The notes below the pieces were generated by a model that was not told the DNA's origin, did no database searches, and saw only the letters and a list, made by a program, of their open reading frames with translations. Below, piece by piece: positions 43,732-50,261 of a DNA stretch of 64,000 nucleotides. The stretch is taken from assembly GCA_014239155.1 (NCBI GenBank), contig JAAZZQ010000003.1, forward strand, positions 62,001 through 126,000, given 5' to 3'. The position numbers and the translations under genes were made by a program. Position 1 is the first letter of the stretch, and every line of letters begins with the position of its first letter. Source of the stretch: Lachnospiraceae bacterium. GTDB taxonomy: Bacteria > Bacillota > Clostridia > Lachnospirales > Lachnospiraceae.

Positions 43732-45336
43732 TTATGCCTTTGTTTTATTCGATTCCGTATTGCTTACGCCCACTGTAGAAAATATAGCATCTTCATCTAT
43801 TGCCTGCTCCACCGCATCATATCTTGGCACCATAAGCTGTTGTACCAACATCTTATACGGGTCCACCTCATTGCTAAGCACCATCTTTGTAATAACAGGT
43901 GAAAATCCACTTACAAGCGCCACACCAAGCGCATTTTCTCGAATAGGCACAGTCTTTGTTCTGCTGCAAATATTCCAGAACACCAGTCTTGGCAGACGAT
44001 ACCCATGTGATGCATATTTCTTTGCAAATGTATTAAACAACTTTTCGTCAGGAGATATATAACTGCCATTGACATAGTTTCTTGTCGCTGCATCAAATTC
44101 CATATCGGACAATATCAATAAATTTTCTGGAAGCTCGCACTGTGGCATATGATATTTCAGTGCAGTGTCCAAAATTAAATTAAATACTGCCTCTATGTTT
44201 GTGTTTGCCACCTCATTATAATGTATCGCAATACACAGTTTATCATACAGTGTCTTTCCCTTTGACAAATCTACAAACTGCGGGGTCTGACTAAATGTAA
44301 TATAAGTATCTTTAAACTGTCCTGTACAGTGCTCTGAAAAGTAAATTGCAATCGCGTTTGCCACTTCTAGACAGGACACCTGAGAACTGCCAACCTTCGT
44401 CCACATACTTCCAGAACCATCTGCGATACAAAGCGTATTTCCTGCACCCTGTACATAATCAGGCAATGCCTTCCACAATTCCTCCAAAGTATCATCCACA
44501 GGCTTTACATACACCCAACCAGGTTTTTTGTCATAGTCCATATAAGAGTGTACAATATCATGTGGATAAAGTACCCCTGCATGAACTGACTTCTCTCCCT
44601 TTTTCACTGCGCCGAGAAATGCTCGGCGACGCTCCTCGTCATTGCGCAAAAATGCAACATTATACAACAGATTCGCCCTTGATGGAACTGCTTCATAGTC
44701 AATATCAGACCATCTCTTTTGACTCATCTTCACTTCCACAACATTCAAATAACTTCTGTAAGAAGCCAGCATTTTGCGGTATTGTCTGCTTGTCATAGAA
44801 AGTTTTGTCGCCAACAGGCGCGCCAATCGCTTTGTGTTTGATGAAGAAGCATTTTCTGAAGGCAGCCACTTTGCACATAAACTAATTGATGTGCCTTTTT
44901 CCATATTTGTGCTATCTTCCTGAAGCTGTTTTTTTATTAGCTCCGCCGCTTCCTCTACAAGCGGCGTGTCAATCAATGCCACTAGAATATCCCTCCGAGA
45001 ATACTCTGGTATCAATGGCATCAAGGCTTTCATAAGCGCAGGGCGACTTTGTGAAAGCTCCATCAAAATAATCTTAAAAAGCCTGCGCTCTCCAAGTCCC
45101 TGCCGCACATCTCCCGCAAAAAACAGCCATCGTATCGCAAGCTTAGGTTCTTCATAATAAGCTTTGATAAACTGATCTACAATCTCTTTTGGTGAGGCAT
45201 TTCTGAAAGAAGAAACAGCAAAATTTAAATCAAGCAGAGCCTTCCCTGACGTTCTATAACCAACCGCACCATTTTCGGTAATTGATGTGTTATATTCATT
45301 ATTCAACATGTTCTTAACATTCTGCATGAATCCCAT
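43732..45336 (-). CDS. DUF2828 protein with VWA domain, Ro60/TROVE-like layout
   Basis: 534 residues. The N-terminal about 290 residues are helical and carry the DUF2828 hallmarks TENGAVGYRTSGKALLDLNF and FFAGDVRQGLGERRLFK. The C-terminal part is a von Willebrand A domain with a metal site: CIADGSGSMW (D-x-S-x-S, about residues 306-310), TYITFSQTP and LILSDMEFDAA. Helical repeats followed by VWA is the arrangement of Ro60, which binds Y RNAs and defective small RNAs; I infer an RNA-binding role. Four structured RNAs with tRNA features are encoded just upstream in the same direction with no terminator between, which supports that. AAGGAGG lies 8 bases before the ATG chosen (45336). Confidence 0.85.
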   Translation of the reverse strand: MGFMQNVKNMLNNEYNTSITENGAVGYRTSGKALLDLNFAVSSFRNASPKEIVDQFIKAYYEEPKLAIRWLFFAGDVRQGLGERRLFKIILMELSQSRPALMKALMPLIPEYSRRDILVALIDTPLVEEAAELIKKQLQEDSTNMEKGTSISLCAKWLPSENASSSNTKRLARLLATKLSMTSRQYRKMLASYRSYLNVVEVKMSQKRWSDIDYEAVPSRANLLYNVAFLRNDEERRRAFLGAVKKGEKSVHAGVLYPHDIVHSYMDYDKKPGWVYVKPVDDTLEELWKALPDYVQGAGNTLCIADGSGSMWTKVGSSQVSCLEVANAIAIYFSEHCTGQFKDTYITFSQTPQFVDLSKGKTLYDKLCIAIHYNEVANTNIEAVFNLILDTALKYHMPQCELPENLLILSDMEFDAATRNYVNGSYISPDEKLFNTFAKKYASHGYRLPRLVFWNICSRTKTVPIRENALGVALVSGFSPVITKMVLSNEVDPYKMLVQQLMVPRYDAVEQAIDEDAIFSTVGVSNTESNKTKA

Positions 45337-45380
45337 TTTCATTTCCTCCTTCTAAAAAAATTCAAACATGCTCTAAAAAA

Positions 45381-45499
45381 TGGAGCTGGCAGGACTTGAA
45401 CCCGCAATCGGTATTTCTTAAATAAAATTGCTGCAAAAGCTTTTATCAAAGCTTCTTCAAATATTCTGATACTGCTCTACCCAATTGAGCTACAGCCCC
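45381..45499 (-). ncRNA. tRNA-like RNA A with anticodon-arm insert
   Basis: Acceptor stem GGGGCTG/CAGCTCC (7 bp), D arm GCTC-AATTGGGTA-GAGC, variable CGATT, T arm GCGGG-TTCAAGT-CCTGC and discriminator A. No CCA is encoded. Where the anticodon arm should be, GTAT and ATAC can pair, but between them lie about 55 nt containing the shared module: AAGCTTT-GATA-AAAGCTT hairpin, then TTGCAGCAATTTTATTT. I cannot reconstruct a normal anticodon loop here, so no tRNA identity is given. It is nearest to the DUF2828 gene, 44 bases before its start. Confidence 0.8.
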
Positions 45500-45515
45500 A
45501 TATAGTACATTCAAA

Positions 45516-45629
45516 CGGGGCTATTCGGAATCGAACCGAAGAAAATAATGGAGTGACAGTCCACTTGTATAAAGTTGCTGCAAGAATCTTTGACAAGATT
45601 CTAATGCTCTACCACTGAGCGATAGCCCC
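45516..45629 (-). ncRNA. tRNA-like RNA B, Asp(GUC)-like with insert
   Basis: Acceptor GGGGCTA/TAGCCCC (perfect), D arm GCTC-AGTGGTA-GAGC, T arm TTCGG-TTCGATT-CCGAA. The anticodon arm GTGGA-CTGTCAC-TCCAT is present and gives anticodon GUC; discriminator G73 also fits tRNA-Asp. Between base 26 and the anticodon stem lie 40 extra bases: AGAATCTT-GTCA-AAGATTCT hairpin (the A in the left loop end is shared) followed by TGCAGCAACTTTATACAA. The variable region is 7 nt. No CCA is encoded. Confidence 0.82.
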
Positions 45630-45658
45630 AATACAATATAAAAATTAATTTGTAAAAA

Positions 45659-45774
45659 TAGGGCTAGCCGGAATCGAACCGACGACACGGGGATTATAAG
45701 TCCTAAAGAAAATTGCTGCAAAAGCTTTTGACAAAGCTCCTTTTTACCTGCTCTACCTGCTGAGCTATAGCCCT
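45659..45774 (-). ncRNA. tRNA-like RNA C, Ile(UAU)-like with insert
   Basis: Acceptor AGGGCTA/TAGCCCT (perfect), D arm GCTC-AGCAGGTA-GAGC, variable GTGTC, T arm GTCGG-TTCGATT-CCGGC, discriminator A. The anticodon stem is split: GG after the D arm, then a 43-nt insert (TAAAAAGG, AGCTTT-GTCA-AAAGCT hairpin, TTGCAGCAATTTTCTTTA), then GGA-CTTATAA-TCCCC. Removing the insert between bases 28 and 29 restores a perfect GGGGA/TCCCC stem and a standard tRNA with anticodon UAU. No CCA is encoded. Confidence 0.85.
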
Positions 45775-45792
45775 ATAATTTTTACTCAAATA

Positions 45793-45883
45793 GGAGTGGT
45801 TTGAAAATCGAGAATTCTATCGTGAAATCCATATGTAAGATTGCTGTATGTATCTTTATCAAGATACATTTCCAAACCACCCC
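45793..45883 (-). ncRNA. Structured RNA D with the same module, not tRNA-like
   Basis: A closing stem of 11 bp (GGGGTGGTTTG with CAAACCACTCC, one G-U) holds the shared module: ATGTATCTT-GAT-AAAGATACAT hairpin followed by ACAGCAATCTTACATATG. D and T arms cannot be found. It is the first RNA after the promoter, so the transcript 5' end probably lies at or a few bases before its stem. Confidence 0.75.
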
Positions 45884-45891
45884 ATGCATTT

Positions 45892-45920
45892 ACTATACCA
45901 CAATTCAAAAAATTAAACAA
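45892..45920 (-). promoter_or_regulatory. Promoter of the tRNA-like RNA and DUF2828 operon
   Basis: TTGTTT (45915-45920), 17-base spacer, TATAGT (45892-45897). The -10 box is 9 bases before RNA D, and the -35 box touches the stop codon of the upstream pseudogene. I see no second promoter between the RNAs. Confidence 0.65.
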
Positions 45921-46751
45921 TATACTCGTGGTATAACTTTTTGACCTCCTCAATCACACATGTATGTTCTTTTGTCTTTTTATCATAATCAATTCCCACT
46001 AATAAAATCTCACCTGAATACTCCCTTAGCGACTCTAGATATTGTCTTTCTTTAATTTGTGAAATTGCTGCTTCTGCACTTTTATCCCATTTTAACTCAA
46101 CTACAATTACTGGGCGATTGGGGTGATTATGCAATGGTAAATATACAATATCGGCAAATCCCTTGCCACATGGAAATTCACGAATAGGCTGATGATAATA
46201 CATAAACGCAGCAATAAATGCAATCATAATTGTACAGGACAGCGAATTTTCATCATTGTATTCAATGCTGGAAACAAAATCATTATGCACATTTTGTATC
46301 AGATTTGCAGTCTGCTCTGAATCACCATCCATCACAGCATTTAATAATATCCATTATACCATTCTTTCATCTGGTCAAAATCAACATCAAATTTCTCACA
46401 AAGAGACTGGCTCTCTCCTTCTGTAAAACCAATATCCTGTGTTAAGTCCATTGAATTTGTCATTGTATATTCCACAAAATTATTGACAGCAGACTGTCCT
46501 TTTGTCCGAACAACAGGCATGATCCCTGTAAGATATGCCAAACGGATATACTCTTTCGCATCACTGTTTTTGAACAGTCTGCGCAAAAATTCAATATAAT
46601 CTATTCTCTCTTGACAGTCTTCAGAAAACTCTCTAATTGGATAATCCCACTCATCAAAAATAATAACAAACTGATTTTTAGTATCATTATATATATTTGA
46701 CAAAGCATCTGCTATTGTATCATCTTCTAAAACTGTCTCGTTACCTGTCAT
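45913..46751 (-). pseudogene. Remnant of an AAA-ATPase/PD-(D/E)XK nuclease gene
   Basis: Two pieces of one family of AAA-ATPase-like proteins with a C-terminal nuclease domain, common in Lachnospiraceae. The 46341-46751 part has the Walker B region FVIIFDEWDYPIRE and LTGIMPVVRTKGQSAVNNF, then breaks off at WYNGYY. The 45913-46335 part has the nuclease core FADIVYLP and IVVELKWDKSAEAAISQIKE. The Walker A part and a stretch between the two pieces are missing, and a stop codon separates them, so it cannot be functional as one protein. Confidence 0.8.
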
Positions 46752-46838
46752 TTTATTTAACTTTTAATCAGATTTTATCATATAAAATGTAATAAAATCC
46801 TTATCAACGATTATTTTGAAATTACGCATAACACACAT

Positions 46839-46876
46839 AAGCGCCCAGCCAATCCAAAAAGGATTGCCGGGCACTT
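46839..46876 (-). terminator. Hairpin at the end of yitT
   Basis: AAGTGCCCGGCAATCC pairs, with two mismatches, with GGATTGGCTGGGCGCTT. It overlaps the yitT stop codon. There is no clear T-tract. Confidence 0.5.
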
Positions 46877-47756
46877 ATATTTTATCTCTTGTTATATCCT
46901 TATACCCTTCCCCAAAAATCTCACTTGCGGAAGACACAATCATAAACGCAGAGGAATCCTCATCTTTTACAATTTCCTCAAGGCGGGGATATACCTGTTT
47001 TCTGGTAACAATCATCAACAATTCTTTCGGCGCATTTGTATAAGCGCCTTTTGCTGTAATAACTGTCGCTGTAATATCTAACTCCTTACAAATACGCTGT
47101 TTCACTTGCTCTGGTTTGCTGCTGACAATATAGGTAAGTTTTGCCTCATCTGAACCATACAATATTTTATCCATCACAATAGAATCTGTAATTACAGCAA
47201 TACCAGCATAAAAAGCCACTGTCAAATCCTGAAAAACAATCCATGATGCAAGGATTACCATACTATCAAAAATCAAAAACAAAATACTCGTTTTAATATG
47301 TTTGCGCTTTGTCCGAACTACTTTTATAATAATATCAACACCGCCTGTTGTCGCGCCCGCTTTAAAGACAAGTGCAAGTGCAACACCAATCATTGCACCA
47401 CCAATCACAGCCGCAATTAACAAATCCTCTGTCATAGCACCATAGGCAGCAAAAGAGTTGATAAAAATTGTAATCAATATCAGTGCATACATTGTAGAAC
47501 AGATAAAACGCCACCCAAATTTCCACAACCCCAACAATACAATTGGAACATTAAAAAGCATATTTAATGTTCCCGTTGGAATTTTCAAAAAACGGTTTAC
47601 TAAGATAGAAATACCTGTCACCCCGCCGGGCGCAATATTATTTGGGTCTAAAAACAAACTGATTGCAGCGGCATAAATCACTGTCGCCACAGTCAGTATC
47701 CCATAACTTTTTATTTTCTTTGCTGCATTTTTGGTCTGTTTTACTACTGCTTCCAT
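46875..47756 (-). CDS. YitT family membrane protein
   Basis: 293 residues: five membrane segments of the YitT/DUF161 domain (ISLFLDPNNIAPGGVTGISI, FKAGATTGGVDIIIK) and a C-terminal DUF2179 domain (AKLTYIVSSKPEQVKQRICK, ELLMIVTRKQVYPRLEEIV, FMIVSSASEIFGEGY). Function of the family is not established. The ATG at 47756 has AGAGGTG just upstream; a GTG at 47789 that abuts the ilvA stop is possible but lacks a site. Probably cotranscribed with ilvA. Confidence 0.88.
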   Translation of the reverse strand: MEAVVKQTKNAAKKIKSYGILTVATVIYAAAISLFLDPNNIAPGGVTGISILVNRFLKIPTGTLNMLFNVPIVLLGLWKFGWRFICSTMYALILITIFINSFAAYGAMTEDLLIAAVIGGAMIGVALALVFKAGATTGGVDIIIKVVRTKRKHIKTSILFLIFDSMVILASWIVFQDLTVAFYAGIAVITDSIVMDKILYGSDEAKLTYIVSSKPEQVKQRICKELDITATVITAKGAYTNAPKELLMIVTRKQVYPRLEEIVKDEDSSAFMIVSSASEIFGEGYKDITRDKI

Positions 47757-47790
47757 AACACCTCTAAATGATTGCAAAAGATTTGCCACA

Positions 47791-49011
47791 CTAAATATTC
47801 GTTCTTACCTGCTTTGGTTGATAGCCTTTCTCTTCCAATGCTTTTATAATCTGATTCTTATGTTCTGTGCCAAACGTCTCAAGTGTAATCCGAAGCTCTA
47901 CTGCCGCATTTCTATTGATGGAAACAAATTGATTATGCTCTAATTTAATAACATTTCCATGAAGTGATGCAATCACTTCTGACACTTTTGTCAGTTCTCC
48001 TGGCTTATCAGGTAACAGAACAGATACCGTAAAAATCCGGTCTCTAAAAATTAATCCCTGCTGCACTACAGAGGACATGGTTATAATATCCATATTTCCT
48101 CCGCTTAATATAGAGACAATCCGCTTATTTTTTACATCTAGGTGACGCAGTGCCGCCACAGTAAGAAGCCCAGAATTTTCAACAATCATCTTGTGGTTTT
48201 CCACAATATCAAGGAAAGAAACGACAAGGTCCTCATCTGGCACTGTGACAATCTCATCTATATTATCCCTAATATACGGAAAAATATTCTTTCCTGGCGT
48301 CTTAACCGCGGTGCCATCCGCTATTGTATTGACTCCTGGGAGTGTCACGACCTCGCCAGCCTTCAATGATTCCTGCATACAATTTGCGCCTGCTGGCTCC
48401 ACACCAATCACCTTAATTTTAGGATTTAACAGCTTTGCAAGGGTTGACACCCCCGTCGCAAGTCCACCGCCTCCAATTGGAACCAAGATAATGTCCACAA
48501 GTGGTAATTCCTTAAAAATTTCCATTGCAATTGTTCCTTGACCAGTTGCGACTGCCAAATCATCAAATGGATGAATAAAGGTATATCCTTTTTCCTCTGC
48601 AAGCCGATAAGCATACTCACAGGCTTCGTCATAGACATCTCCTTCCAGAATGACCTCCGCGCCATATCCTTTTGTGCGATTTACTTTCATGAGTGGTGTG
48701 GAAGTGGGCATTACAATCACTGATTTCACACCATATTTCTTTGCTGCATAGGCAACTCCCTGTGCATGATTGCCTGCCGAAGCTGTAATTAAACCCTTCT
48801 CGCGCTCTTCTGGCGAAAGTGTGCTTATCTTATAATATGCGCCCCTCAGTTTATATGCTCCGGTAAGCTGCATATTTTCCGGTTTTAAATAAACTTTATT
48901 TCCTGTCTGTATACTTAGATACTCGCTATAAATTAGCTTTGTCTCCGAAGTAACCTTTTTTACAATTTCCGATGCCTCCTCAAACTTTTCTAGTGTAAGC
49001 ATATCTGACAT
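47791..49011 (-). CDS. ilvA: Threonine ammonia-lyase
   Basis: PLP enzyme turning threonine into 2-ketobutyrate, feeding isoleucine synthesis with the ilvBNNC genes at 19.3-23.1 kb. 406 residues: PLP lysine in LTGAYKLRGAYYKI, phosphate loop VPIGGGGLATGV, SGGNMDI near the end of the catalytic domain, and one C-terminal ACT domain (SVLLPDKPGELTKVSEVIAS). A single ACT domain and this length fit the short, TdcB-like or Clostridial type; valine or isoleucine sensitivity cannot be told. Confidence 0.93.
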   Translation of the reverse strand: MSDMLTLEKFEEASEIVKKVTSETKLIYSEYLSIQTGNKVYLKPENMQLTGAYKLRGAYYKISTLSPEEREKGLITASAGNHAQGVAYAAKKYGVKSVIVMPTSTPLMKVNRTKGYGAEVILEGDVYDEACEYAYRLAEEKGYTFIHPFDDLAVATGQGTIAMEIFKELPLVDIILVPIGGGGLATGVSTLAKLLNPKIKVIGVEPAGANCMQESLKAGEVVTLPGVNTIADGTAVKTPGKNIFPYIRDNIDEIVTVPDEDLVVSFLDIVENHKMIVENSGLLTVAALRHLDVKNKRIVSILSGGNMDIITMSSVVQQGLIFRDRIFTVSVLLPDKPGELTKVSEVIASLHGNVIKLEHNQFVSINRNAAVELRITLETFGTEHKNQIIKALEEKGYQPKQVRTNI

Positions 49012-49089
49012 AATTTACCTCCTCTTGGTATCTTTTTACTCTGTTCCATATAACCGTGCAATATTATCACAGGATTTCTTTATAGTTCC

Positions 49090-50256
49090 CTATTTCCAAA
49101 AAAACCATTTTTTCTTCTTAGGTTTCTCTTCATTATCCTCTTCAGACTTCTCCGTATTAGAACCCTCTTGACTTACAACATTTTCACTCAAAACTTGTTC
49201 CGCAGAATCCTCTGTCTCCAAACTGCCCTCATTTATAACACCACTGTCATTTTGTACTTTGTTTTCCACAGAGGTATTTGACTCTAACACACAATCCTCT
49301 GCACTTTCATTTGTTTCTGCCTCCTTTGTCTCAACATCAAACAGCGCGTTTACAAATTCATCTGCGTTAAACTTCTGCAAATCCTCAATTGTCTCACCAA
49401 CACCAATATATTTTACCGGAACATTTAGCTCTGATTGGATTGCTACTGCAATACCACCTTTTGCAGTTCCATCCATTTTAGTTAGAATCACCCCTGTAAG
49501 CTCTGCTACTTCTCCAAACTCCTTTGCCTGCGCAAGTGCATTCTGCCCGGTTGTCCCATCCAAAACAATCAGGTTTTCCCTATGTGCATCAGGAAATTCT
49601 CTATCGATAATACGATTCATTTTCTTTAGCTCTTCCATCAAGTTCTTTTTATTGTGAAGACGTCCCGCGGTATCACAGATTAATACATCAACTTTTCTCG
49701 CTTTTGCAGCGCTTACAGCATCATAAATTACAGAAGCTGGATCTGCACCATCTGCACCGCCAATCATATCAACCCCTGCGCGATGTGCCCACTCCGCAAG
49801 TTGATCTCCCGCGGCGGCTCTAAAGGTATCCGCCGCAGCAATCAAAACTTTTTTGCCCTGTCTCTTCAAAATTCCTGCAAGTTTGCCAACCGATGTTGTC
49901 TTGCCAACACCATTGACACCAATTATAAAAATAATAGATTGTTCATTTTCAAAATCATATGCGGTCTCTCCTACACGCATCTGTTCCTTTATGCTCTCGA
50001 CAAGCAATTCCTTACACTCCGAAGGATGACGCAAATGTTTCTTTTTCACTTCTTCTTTCATGCGCTCAATAATATCATTTGTCGCATTGACGCCGATATC
50101 ACCCATAATTAGAATTTCCTCTAACTCCTCATAAAAATCGTCATCAATCTCCGACGCCCCATAGAAAACGGCGTCAATGCCTGCAACAATATTGTCCCTT
50201 GTCTTACTTAACCCTGCTTTTAGACGGCTGAAAAATCCTTTTTTCTCCTCTGCCAT
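49090..50256 (-). CDS. ftsY: Signal recognition particle receptor FtsY
   Basis: SRP receptor GTPase that delivers ribosome-nascent chains to the translocon. 388 residues: a short N-terminus (MAEEKKGFFSRLKAGLSKTR), N domain, then G domain with FIIGVNGVGKTTSVGKLA, LICDTAGRLHNKKNL, ILTKMDGTAKGG and YIGVGETIEDLQKFN. After the G domain comes an extra acidic stretch of about 85 residues rich in Glu, Ser, Asn and Val, ending in KPKKKKWFFWK. Acidic regions are normally at the N-terminus of FtsY. The start lies 5 bases after the smc stop. Confidence 0.95.
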   Translation of the reverse strand: MAEEKKGFFSRLKAGLSKTRDNIVAGIDAVFYGASEIDDDFYEELEEILIMGDIGVNATNDIIERMKEEVKKKHLRHPSECKELLVESIKEQMRVGETAYDFENEQSIIFIIGVNGVGKTTSVGKLAGILKRQGKKVLIAAADTFRAAAGDQLAEWAHRAGVDMIGGADGADPASVIYDAVSAAKARKVDVLICDTAGRLHNKKNLMEELKKMNRIIDREFPDAHRENLIVLDGTTGQNALAQAKEFGEVAELTGVILTKMDGTAKGGIAVAIQSELNVPVKYIGVGETIEDLQKFNADEFVNALFDVETKEAETNESAEDCVLESNTSVENKVQNDSGVINEGSLETEDSAEQVLSENVVSQEGSNTEKSEEDNEEKPKKKKWFFWK

Positions 50257-50261
50257 ATTTC

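Noticed and set aside
45521-45721. A 66-codon minus-strand reading frame within the RNA cluster
   Set aside because: It runs across RNAs B and C, whose tRNA arms and covarying stems explain the sequence. It has no ribosome binding site and no protein-like composition.
45381-45774. Calling RNAs A-C ordinary tRNA genes
   Set aside because: Each has 40-55 extra bases in the anticodon arm with a shared structured module, and none encodes CCA. A plain tRNA call would hide the main feature.
45381-45774. Group I introns in tRNA genes
   Set aside because: The inserts are far too short, lie in the stem rather than the loop, and lack conserved group I core elements.
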